Assembly (NCBI RefSeq): GCF_900115305.1
Contig: NZ_FOVW01000013.1
Span: forward strand, 45,043-109,042
Reading direction: 5' to 3'
Source: Algoriphagus ornithinivorans
Lineage (GTDB): Bacteria > Bacteroidota > Bacteroidia > Cytophagales > Cyclobacteriaceae
Length of the DNA: 64,000 bases
In this document: positions 45,261-52,547 of the stretch, one piece after another
How the letters are laid out: every line of letters starts with the position of its first letter
Numbering within the stretch: the stretch's first letter is position 1
Notes under the pieces: generated by a model
Seen by the model: only the letters and a program-made list of their open reading frames with translations
Database searches by the model: none
Told to the model about the DNA's origin: nothing
Translations under genes and position numbers: made by a program

Positions 45261-47687
45261 TTATTCACTTTTAATACTCTTCACAGGATTTGCCCATGCA
45301 GCTCTGATTGTTTGGCTGATGACAGTGAATGCTGCAATTGCCCCCGCAATTAAGCCTGCCCAAAGGAATGTGGTCCAATTGATTCCTATGCTGTAAGCGA
45401 AATCCTGAAGCCAACTTTTCATTCCAAAATAGGAGACCGGGATAGCAATCAAAAAGCCTATTGCTACCAGTTTTAGGAAATCCTTACCCAAAAGAGCCAG
45501 AATATTTCCAGTTTCAGCTCCCATTACTTTTCTGATTCCAATCTCACGGGTTCTTTGTTCAGTGGCAAATGTCACCAAACCTAAAAGCCCCAACACAGAA
45601 ATAATGATTGCTAAGGCAGAAAAGAAAGTGAATATGGTTTTGACTCTTGCCTCTGCTTCATATTGCCTATTGAATCCCTGGTCTATCATTAGGGGTTCGA
45701 ATGGATAATCAGGTCTCATCACTGCCCATTCTTCTTTTAGATAGGCCAAAACTTCCTCTCTTTTTCCACTTTCAAACTTGATGCTGACACTATTATTCCT
45801 ATCATGGGAAATCATAAACACCATAGGAACAATGGGCTGATGCAAACTTTCAAAGTGAAAATCTTGCATAACTCCAGTCACAAAACCTCTTCTTCCTCCG
45901 TACAAAAACTGCTTGCCAACAGCTTCCTCAGGGCTTTGCCAACCAATTTCCCGAACAGCGGCTTCATTCAAAATAAATGCTTCAGTAGAATCACTTGCTC
46001 TTAGAAAATCAAAGTTTCTTCCAGCCTTTACAGAAATCCCATAAGTATCCAGAAAATTATGAGCTACATGAATGTCCGCAATCCTGCTATTGAGCTGGGT
46101 TAGCTCTCCTCCTATTTCGGCTGTTGCCCCTTGAGAATCTAGGAGCCTTCCTGACGGAACTCTGCTCGAAATACTCACTGACTGAATATCAGGATGGTTT
46201 TCTAAGCGATCCTTGAAAATGAGATAGTTTTCATTGATCTGATTAGAGCTAGGGAGCACCACTATATCTTCTTTTTCAAAGCCCAAATCTTTATTCTGCA
46301 TAAAGCTCAGCTGATTGATCACCACTATGACAGCGACTATCAGTATTACAGAAATAGCAAACTGCCCGACCACTAATACAGACCTGAAGTTCTCATGGCC
46401 TTTTCCTGCTTTAAATGCTCCTTTTAACACTTTGGCAGGAGTAAATCCTGAAAGAAAAAGAGCTGGATAACTTCCTGAAATCAAACCCACAAAAAGGATT
46501 AATCCCAGTATCCAAACCAGTAGTTCTGGGCTTTCTAGAAAATTCAAACTCAAAGGGTTTTCCAGAAAATCGGAGAAATAAGGAAGAAATAAAAAGACAA
46601 GGCAAAGGGCAATAAGCATAGCCAGAAAAGTCATCACGAAGCTTTCACCCATAAATTGCCGGATGAGGATGGTCTTGTCAGCACCCATCACTTTTCTCAA
46701 GCCCACCTCCATAGATCTTAAGGAGGACCTTGCGGTGCTAAGATTCATAAAATTGATACAGGCTATCAATAAGATAAATAATGCCACAGCCCCATAGATA
46801 TAGACATAATCAATATTTCCATTGGGCTCTATTTCAGAGTCCAGGTTCGACTGTAAGTGAATGTCCTGAATAGGCCATAGAAGAAGCTGAGTGCCTTTTG
46901 ACATAGGGATTCCAGAATTACTTTCACCCATATGTCTATCAATCAAACTGGGAAGCTTGGCTTCAAAATTTTTATAAGAAACACCTTCTGCAAGTTTGAT
47001 ATAAGTGGAAAAATTATTGGAACCATAATTAGACATAAATGCATCTTGCCTACCGTAAAATTGAACGACAGGTAGCATGGAGGCTAGAAAATCAATATGA
47101 AAATGGGAATTGTCCGGAGTGTCTTTGACCACTCCTCTCACCTGCATGGTAAACTCCATCCCTCCTATCTCTACTAGAAGTTCTTTCCCCACTGCATTTT
47201 CAGACCCAAAATATCTTTTGGCAGTACTTTCAGATAATATAAGACCATCTGCTTGAGTCAATGCATTCTTTGATTCACCTTCCAGTGTTTCCCAAGAAAA
47301 AACATCAAAAACCTCTGGGTCTGCAAAGAAAAATCGTTCCTCCACAAATGCATTATTTCCTGATTTGATTAAAGGATCTGCATTCATCAATCTAGCTGAG
47401 AACTCCACATCCTCCGGAAAATCTGATTGTATCAGAGGCCCAAAGGGAGGAGCAGTATGCCCCAGATGCAAGCTGGTACTCCCATCCGGATTAAACCAAG
47501 CTCTCGAAACTCTATAAATTCTATCCACATCAGGGTGATAATTGTCATAGCTGAGTTCATACCGAACATACAGCAGAATCACAATACTCACAGCCATTCC
47601 TATGGCCAAACCAAAAAGGTTGATGAAGACATACAAAGGATGCTTTTTAGCATTCCTGAATACGATTTTAAAGTAGTTTCTAAACAT
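45261..47687 (-). CDS. MacB/FtsX-type ABC permease 6
   Basis: The 808-residue protein is a full tandem permease: first helix INLFGLAIGMAVSIVILLYVRYELSY, coupling motifs EVGLRKVMGADKTI and EIGIRKVMGAETGN, C terminus NPVKSIKSE. It lies 78 bases after the GIN-domain gene and has no operator of its own. The hairpin at 47702-47740 stands between the two, so expression would need readthrough or a promoter that I cannot see. Confidence 0.92.
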   Translation of the reverse strand: MFRNYFKIVFRNAKKHPLYVFINLFGLAIGMAVSIVILLYVRYELSYDNYHPDVDRIYRVSRAWFNPDGSTSLHLGHTAPPFGPLIQSDFPEDVEFSARLMNADPLIKSGNNAFVEERFFFADPEVFDVFSWETLEGESKNALTQADGLILSESTAKRYFGSENAVGKELLVEIGGMEFTMQVRGVVKDTPDNSHFHIDFLASMLPVVQFYGRQDAFMSNYGSNNFSTYIKLAEGVSYKNFEAKLPSLIDRHMGESNSGIPMSKGTQLLLWPIQDIHLQSNLDSEIEPNGNIDYVYIYGAVALFILLIACINFMNLSTARSSLRSMEVGLRKVMGADKTILIRQFMGESFVMTFLAMLIALCLVFLFLPYFSDFLENPLSLNFLESPELLVWILGLILFVGLISGSYPALFLSGFTPAKVLKGAFKAGKGHENFRSVLVVGQFAISVILIVAVIVVINQLSFMQNKDLGFEKEDIVVLPSSNQINENYLIFKDRLENHPDIQSVSISSRVPSGRLLDSQGATAEIGGELTQLNSRIADIHVAHNFLDTYGISVKAGRNFDFLRASDSTEAFILNEAAVREIGWQSPEEAVGKQFLYGGRRGFVTGVMQDFHFESLHQPIVPMVFMISHDRNNSVSIKFESGKREEVLAYLKEEWAVMRPDYPFEPLMIDQGFNRQYEAEARVKTIFTFFSALAIIISVLGLLGLVTFATEQRTREIGIRKVMGAETGNILALLGKDFLKLVAIGFLIAIPVSYFGMKSWLQDFAYSIGINWTTFLWAGLIAGAIAAFTVISQTIRAAWANPVKSIKSE

Positions 47688-47701
47688 GGCTGATTGGTGA
47701 A

Positions 47702-47740
47702 AAAAATGCCGCTTAGTAAAATATACTACTCGGCATTTTT
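47702..47740 (-). terminator. Terminator or attenuator between the GIN gene and permease 6
   Basis: AAAAATGCCG (47702-47711) pairs with CGGCATTTTT (47731-47740), with additional pairing inside the loop (TAGT/ACTA). A T-run follows on the minus strand. Because permease 6 starts only 15 bases later and has no visible operator, partial readthrough is likely. Confidence 0.78.
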
Positions 47741-47765
47741 GGATTCATAGTGCTAGGTCTTGGTT

Positions 47766-48455
47766 TTATCTTTTGATTACTTTGGCAGAACCTGATGTTC
47801 CAATTTGTTTGGTAGGTTCTCCTTTGTAGTATACATTTCCTGAGCCGGATGCACCTACTTTAAGACTTTCTATCGCAGTAATATATGTTTCTCCCGAACC
47901 TGACTTCCCAATAGTTACTTGCTGGGCTTTTAAGTCCATTCCTTCAAAATCTCCTGAGCCTGACTGACCTATATCCAACTTCTCAACCTCTCCTCCATCT
48001 ACCACAATATCGCCAGACCCACTGATCCCTACACTCATGGAATAAGCGTAAACTTTCTGAAGTTTGATCAGCCCTGAGCCGGAAACACCCAGCCCCAGCT
48101 TATCAGATTCCAAATCATCCATTACAGTGATTGAACCTGAGCCGGAAGAACCCAATCCCTCAATTTCAGGCATAGTTACATAAAACTTCAACCTAACGTT
48201 TCTATAGTTTCCTTTTTCAAGTTTCAGCTTGAGTTGTCCGTTTTTTACCTCAGTAAGAATTTTGTCCAAGTCTACATTTTGAGCTTCGATTTTTACCTCA
48301 TAGGCATTGCCTAGGGTAATAAAAACATCCCAGCTTCCACCGGACTCCACTTTGGTAAAGCGATCTAATTTTCTGGTTTCAGTTTGCTGGGCATTGGCGG
48401 AAAATCCCATTAGGAATGCCAATAAAATTAAGATGGGTGCCAGATTCTTTTTCAT
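47766..48455 (-). CDS. GIN-domain (DUF2807) exported protein
   Basis: The 229-residue protein has a signal peptide (LAPILILLAFLMGFSANAQQ) followed by a beta-helix-like GIN domain. Seven copies of a G-x-S-G-S-G-type turn occur at regular spacing: LGSSGSGS, LGVSGSGL, VGISGSGD, IGQSGSGD, IGKSGSGE, VGASGSGN and IGTSGSAK. This family is common in Bacteroidota and is thought to be a secreted or outer-surface protein of unknown role. It heads a unit with permease 6 and has a sigma-54-like promoter and an operator. Its membership in the regulon is the main hint to function: a periplasmic partner or sensor of the export system. Confidence 0.88.
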   Translation of the reverse strand: MKKNLAPILILLAFLMGFSANAQQTETRKLDRFTKVESGGSWDVFITLGNAYEVKIEAQNVDLDKILTEVKNGQLKLKLEKGNYRNVRLKFYVTMPEIEGLGSSGSGSITVMDDLESDKLGLGVSGSGLIKLQKVYAYSMSVGISGSGDIVVDGGEVEKLDIGQSGSGDFEGMDLKAQQVTIGKSGSGETYITAIESLKVGASGSGNVYYKGEPTKQIGTSGSAKVIKR

Positions 48456-48480
48456 AGCTGTGTTAGTTTAGATAAATAGA

Positions 48481-48496
48481 TTCATAGAATGTGCCA
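48481..48496 (-). promoter_or_regulatory. Candidate sigma-54 promoter of the GIN-permease 6 unit
   Basis: On the minus strand TGGCAC-ATTCT-ATGAA, a perfect -24 box and a -12 G in the right place. It lies 63 bases from the degenerate distal half of the operator. Confidence 0.65.
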
Positions 48497-48558
48497 AGGG
48501 ATAAAATATGCTATTTTGAGCTTTAGAGCGGCATATCAATTATTTACATGTCCGATCC

Positions 48559-48583
48559 TTAGGATTTTTGACCGCAAGCGAAC
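48559..48583 (-). promoter_or_regulatory. Operator copy 4 upstream of the GIN-permease 6 unit
   Basis: GACCGC-AA-GCGAAC at 48570-48583 (+ strand) is well preserved. The third half-site, expected at 48559-48563 (TTAGG), is not recognisable. Confidence 0.58.
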
Positions 48584-48647
48584 AATATTCTAAAGCCCAT
48601 CTAATCCCTCCTGTTTTATAGATGCAGGTTTGCTTAAATGGGTTGCA

Positions 48648-48681
48648 TAAAAAAATACTCTCCAATTAATTTAGAGAGCAT
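48648..48681 (-). terminator. Terminator of permease 7
   Basis: ATACTCTC (48655-48662) pairs with GAGAGCAT (48674-48681) including one G-T pair; on the minus strand a T7 run follows. Confidence 0.75.
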
Positions 48682-48705
48682 TTCCATTTTAGATTTCGAC
48701 CAAAC

Positions 48706-51075
48706 TTACTCCGTCTTAATCGCCTGCACAGGATTGGAATTGGCGGCTTTATAAGACTGAATCCAAACCGTGGATAAAGCAATCAGAAAGATAATACCCG
48801 CTACAGCTGGAATAAACCACCATTCAAAGTTGATCCTGTAGGCATAGCCCGACAACCAATCCTGCATAATCCAATAACCTAATCCAGAGCCCAGCAAGAT
48901 TGAAATCGAAACAATCGTGATAAATTCCTTATTGATCACATTCAAAATAGAAAATGTAGATGCTCCCAATACTTTTCTAATTCCGATTTCCTTGGTTTTC
49001 TGTTCAGCAACATGAGCTGATAACCCCAATAAACCCAGACAAGAAATCAAAATAGTCAACAAGCTGAAATACTTAGCCAAATCCCTGAGCCTTACATCTT
49101 CTCTATACATTCTGGCATAATTTTCATCCATAAACTGATAGGTAAATGGAAATACCGGATTCAACTCTGCAAAGACTCCCTCTATTTCTGCCAAGGCTTC
49201 TTGCATGGAAGATGAATTGATGCGAATGAAGCAATTAAAATTGAAAGTAGGGTCTATCACCATGAAAGCAGGTTCCACGGTCTGATGCATGCTTTGGAAA
49301 TGAAAATTTTTGGCAACTCCTATTATTTCTAATCTTTCTTCATTGATAATCACAGTATTGTTTTCAGGATTATTTTGAGTGATAAGTTCATAAGCCTTCT
49401 CATTTAGAATAACGGCGCTCACTGAATCTGAAATACGATCTTTAGAAAAATCCTTCCCGCTGAGCAATTCTATCCCCACGGTTTCCAAAAAATCATAATC
49501 AACTCTAAATCTTTCAAACAAAGCATTAAAGCCTGGTTCTTTGCCATCCCATGATACATCCCCGGTGTTACTACTTCTTCCCATCAAGTTGTGGGAGGCT
49601 CTGCTTACCGATGAAATTCCAGGCCTTGCCTCCAACCTAGACTTGAATATCTCATACTTCTCTGGCAATTCACCTTCTAGAGGCACTAAAATCAACTGAT
49701 CTTTTTCATAGCCCAAATCTTGGTTCAATGCATAATTGATTTGTTGGAAAATGACAACCGTAGATATGAGCAAGCAGGTCGCCAAAACAAATTGAAATAA
49801 GACCAAGCCCTTTCTGGCGAATGCTACTTTTCGATTACCACTAAATTGATTTTTAAAGACAGATACAACTTTGGTGGAAGACAGATAAAAAGCGGGGTAA
49901 CTCCCTGCCAGAAGTCCTGTAAACACCAATACAAGTAAAAAGCCTGCCCAGAAATAAAGATCTAAGACTGGAAGGACCAATTCTTTTCCAGCTAATTGAT
50001 TGAATACCGGAAGTGTCAGCTGAACCAAAACCAAGGCAAACAAGCCTGAGAAAAAGGTAATTAGCAGAGACTCGCTCAAGAACTGATAAATAAGACTGGA
50101 TTTATCTGCACCTGATACTTTTCTCACACCTACCTCCTTCGAGCGTTTTTGTGATTTGGCAGTGGATAGGTTCATGAAATTAATACAGGCAATGACCAGA
50201 ATGAAAAATCCAATCATTGCAAAAAGCTTAACCGTCTTAATTCTTCCTTCCTGAATTATTCCATCCTTCCATGAACCATGGAGGTACATATCACTTTGAG
50301 GGAAAACAAATAGATCTGCATTTGAACCTTCAAAACGATCCCGAATGAAATCTTTTATCGAAGCCGAAAAGGCTTCTGAATCCGCATTTTCCTGCAAGGT
50401 TATCACAGTATTGGGACCATTATTCCCCCAGTGTTGTAACCAACTATTGTAGGGTTTATCAAAAAACAATTTATATGGCAGAATAAAATCAAATTTCTCC
50501 CAATTGACCATTCCCTCATCTGCAATGATACCTTTCACCAAGAAGAGCTCCGTTCCATCAGTAGAAATCATTTCAATTTCTTCATCCAAAACATCAGTTT
50601 TTCCGAATAATTTGATTGCTGATGATTCAGTCAGAACTATATGGGATTTGTCTGATAGCAGTTGTTCTCTATTTCCAGAAAGCAGAGGATATTGGAAAAT
50701 TTTCAAATAATCCGCCCCGGCATAAATCCCGGAAAGTTTTACACGTTTATCACCTTGAACAAATAAATTCTCCTCATTCCAGGTATAGGTCGCAGCATAT
50801 TGAACCTCTGCTAAATTTTCTTCCATGGCCTCAGCCAATACTCCAGGAGTAGAAGGAATAGTAAAAACCTGATCTCCGTAATTCTGATGCTCCATGACCC
50901 TGAATACCTGATCCGCACCCGGAAGTCCTCTATCAGTTTCAAGTTCAATTTTGATCCACAATCCTATCAGAATTGCCGCCCAAAGTCCCAAGGTCAAGCC
51001 AAACAAATTAATGAAGAAGGTAAGCTTATGTTTACCAAAGCCTCGAAATGCGATTTTTAAATAGTTCTTAAACAT
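48706..51075 (-). CDS. MacB/FtsX-type ABC permease 7
   Basis: The 789-residue protein is the shortest of the seven but complete: first helix INLFGLTLGLWAAILIGLWIKIELE, coupling motifs EVGVRKVSGADKSS and EIGIRKVLGASTFS, C terminus NPVQAIKTE. It is a single-gene unit with a terminator (48648-48681), a strong sigma-54-like promoter (51120-51135) and an operator (51196-51220). It stands beside the ATPase-fusion-protein unit and is the nearest permease to the second ATPase. Confidence 0.93.
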   Translation of the reverse strand: MFKNYLKIAFRGFGKHKLTFFINLFGLTLGLWAAILIGLWIKIELETDRGLPGADQVFRVMEHQNYGDQVFTIPSTPGVLAEAMEENLAEVQYAATYTWNEENLFVQGDKRVKLSGIYAGADYLKIFQYPLLSGNREQLLSDKSHIVLTESSAIKLFGKTDVLDEEIEMISTDGTELFLVKGIIADEGMVNWEKFDFILPYKLFFDKPYNSWLQHWGNNGPNTVITLQENADSEAFSASIKDFIRDRFEGSNADLFVFPQSDMYLHGSWKDGIIQEGRIKTVKLFAMIGFFILVIACINFMNLSTAKSQKRSKEVGVRKVSGADKSSLIYQFLSESLLITFFSGLFALVLVQLTLPVFNQLAGKELVLPVLDLYFWAGFLLVLVFTGLLAGSYPAFYLSSTKVVSVFKNQFSGNRKVAFARKGLVLFQFVLATCLLISTVVIFQQINYALNQDLGYEKDQLILVPLEGELPEKYEIFKSRLEARPGISSVSRASHNLMGRSSNTGDVSWDGKEPGFNALFERFRVDYDFLETVGIELLSGKDFSKDRISDSVSAVILNEKAYELITQNNPENNTVIINEERLEIIGVAKNFHFQSMHQTVEPAFMVIDPTFNFNCFIRINSSSMQEALAEIEGVFAELNPVFPFTYQFMDENYARMYREDVRLRDLAKYFSLLTILISCLGLLGLSAHVAEQKTKEIGIRKVLGASTFSILNVINKEFITIVSISILLGSGLGYWIMQDWLSGYAYRINFEWWFIPAVAGIIFLIALSTVWIQSYKAANSNPVQAIKTE

Positions 51076-51119
51076 AGGTCATGTTATAAATGAGGCATCC
51101 AAAGCCTCACACTTAGATA

Positions 51120-51135
51120 TTCACTTTTTGTGCCA
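51120..51135 (-). promoter_or_regulatory. Candidate sigma-54 promoter of permease 7
   Basis: On the minus strand TGGCAC-AAAAA-GTGAA, a perfect -24 box; 61 bases from the operator and 45 bases before the ATG. Confidence 0.68.
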
Positions 51136-51137
51136 GC

Positions 51138-51172
51138 AAAAAATGCCCAAATTTCTCAAAATGGGCATTTTT
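51138..51172 (-). terminator. Terminator of the fusion-protein/ATPase unit
   Basis: AAAATGCCCA (51140-51149) pairs with TGGGCATTTT (51162-51171). On the minus strand a T6 tract follows and then the -24 box of the next unit after two bases. Confidence 0.85.
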
Positions 51173-51195
51173 CTGATTTTTCTGGATTAGTAATC

Positions 51196-51220
51196 CGAAC
51201 AATTTTGTCCGATTTCGCAC
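51196..51220 (-). promoter_or_regulatory. Operator copy 5 upstream of permease 7
   Basis: CGAAC-AATTTT-GTCCGA-TT-TCGCAC (+ strand), all three half-sites recognisable. Confidence 0.72.
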
Positions 51221-51291
51221 GAGACTAATTTGATTTAATTGAAAGGCCGAAATAGTGTTAATTCGACTCATTCAAAAAGAAATAATTGAAA

Positions 51292-51990
51292 TCAAATATG
51301 GAATTGCTCCCTAATATTCTCAGTCACTACTTTTCCATCAAACAAATTGATTACCCGATGAGCGTAATTGGCATCATGAGGTGAGTGAGTTACCATTACG
51401 ATAGTGGTGCCTTCATTATTCAACTCTTCCAACAACCTCATGACTTCTTCACCGTTTTTTGAATCCAAATTACCGGTAGGCTCATCGGCAAGGATCACTG
51501 ATGGCTTGGCTACAATAGCTCGGGCAATGGCTACACGCTGTTGCTGACCACCTGAAAGCTGCTGAGGAAAATGGTTGCGTCTATGCATGATATTCATCCT
51601 GGTCAAAACCTCCTCTACTCTTTGTTTTCGCTCATCTGATGGGATTTTCAGGTACAAAAGAGGTAACTCCACATTTTCAAATACAGTTAGCTCATCGATT
51701 AGATTAAAGCTTTGGAAAACAAATCCAATATTCCCCTTTCTTAGAGAAGAGCGCTGTCTTTCTGAATAGTTAGCCACTTCTTGACCTAGGAAATGATACT
51801 CACCCTCATCCGGGTTATCCAAAAGGCCAATGATATTCAATAAGGTTGATTTACCACAACCGGAAGGACCCATTATGGCTACGAATTCACCCTTTTTAAT
51901 TTCGATTTGGATTCCATCCAATGCGGTGGTTTCCACTTCCTCGGTGGTATATAATTTCCGAAGGTTTACTGTTTTGATTACGTTTTCCAT
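51292..51990 (-). CDS. MacB/LolD-type ABC transporter ATP-binding protein, canonical
   Basis: The 232-residue ATPase has Walker A GPSGCGKST (41-49), signature LSGGQQQRVAIARA, Walker B VILADEPTGNLDSKNG with a normal D-loop, and H-loop VTHSPHD. It carries all catalytic features of the MacB/LolD group and likely powers one or more of the permeases. It is expressed with the fusion protein gene at 53794, with the four-helix-bundle gene lying between them. Its unit ends at the terminator 51138-51172. Confidence 0.94.
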   Translation of the reverse strand: MENVIKTVNLRKLYTTEEVETTALDGIQIEIKKGEFVAIMGPSGCGKSTLLNIIGLLDNPDEGEYHFLGQEVANYSERQRSSLRKGNIGFVFQSFNLIDELTVFENVELPLLYLKIPSDERKQRVEEVLTRMNIMHRRNHFPQQLSGGQQQRVAIARAIVAKPSVILADEPTGNLDSKNGEEVMRLLEELNNEGTTIVMVTHSPHDANYAHRVINLFDGKVVTENIREQFHI

Positions 51991-52002
51991 GATTTATAAA
52001 AT

Positions 52003-52034
52003 TGTCCGGTGTCCGATGCCGGATGACCGATGAG
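52003..52034 (+). repeat. Left flank of the four-helix-bundle cassette
   Basis: A run of short words of the type GTCCGRTG/GATGACCGATG (GATGACCGATG at 52022-52032). Its reverse complement CATCGGTCATC occurs on the other side of the gene (52516-52526), so the two flanks are imperfect inverted repeats. Confidence 0.65.
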
Positions 52035-52057
52035 GGCTACCGATTTATACGATAAGC

Positions 52058-52426
52058 CTAGTTAAGTTTTGATTTAAATGATTGTAACATATTCATTATG
52101 TGAAATGACTCTTTATAGAGTACCGTAAAATCATCCTGACTGATGTATTCTCTTCTTTTGGCTTTATGTAAACAAGTCACAACCTCTGCAAGAGATCTAA
52201 TCGCATAATTTAAAAATCGAGTGAATTCTGGGTTAGACTGAGAAATTGACCCTTCTGCGATATTCAAAGCGATCGAATCGGCTGCCCTTCTGGATTGCGA
52301 TATTAAATTATAAAGCTCATCCTTTGGAAATGACTTACTAAGTTCAAAAACAGCATCTCCAAAATCCATGGCCTTTTGCCATATCTGAAGTTTTTCAAAC
52401 TTAAAATGAGGAATAAATTCATCCAT
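52058..52426 (-). CDS. Four-helix-bundle protein (23S rRNA intervening-sequence/S23 family)
   Basis: The 122-residue helical protein with FEKLQIWQKAMDFGDAVFEL, SQSRRAADSIALNIAEGS (R-R-A-x-x-S-I-x-x-N-I-A-E-G, the family signature) and RSLAEVVTCLHKA belongs to the four-helix-bundle family found as stand-alone genes or inside 23S rRNA intervening sequences; a relative (Avd) works with diversity-generating retroelements, none of which is seen here. It sits inside the fusion protein-ATPase unit and is flanked by imperfect inverted repeats, so it looks inserted. Biological role is unknown. Confidence 0.88.
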   Translation of the reverse strand: MDEFIPHFKFEKLQIWQKAMDFGDAVFELSKSFPKDELYNLISQSRRAADSIALNIAEGSISQSNPEFTRFLNYAIRSLAEVVTCLHKAKRREYISQDDFTVLYKESFHIMNMLQSFKSKLN

Positions 52427-52515
52427 CTTTTTTAAAATTTAAAATCATGAAACAATAATTTTCTAAAAGGAACATTAATAAATGTCTTTAATTATCAATA
52501 TTTACCAACGAGTCA

Positions 52516-52547
52516 CATCGGTCATCGGACATCTAGCATCTGACAAC
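52516..52547 (+). repeat. Right flank of the four-helix-bundle cassette
   Basis: CATCGGTCATC at 52516-52526 inverts GATGACCGATG of the left flank. The rest of the block contains similar CATCGGAC/CATCTGAC words and touches the stop codon of the fusion protein gene. Confidence 0.65.

Noticed and set aside
47766..48455. Repeated GSG-coding DNA as a possible repeat array or CRISPR
   Set aside because: The repetition follows the SGSG turns of the GIN domain protein in frame; it is a protein repeat and has no spacers.
52001..52020. GTCCG-rich sequence next to the ATPase gene as a seventh operator
   Set aside because: The GTCCG words belong to the degenerate repeats flanking the four-helix-bundle cassette and do not follow the half-site order of the six operators.
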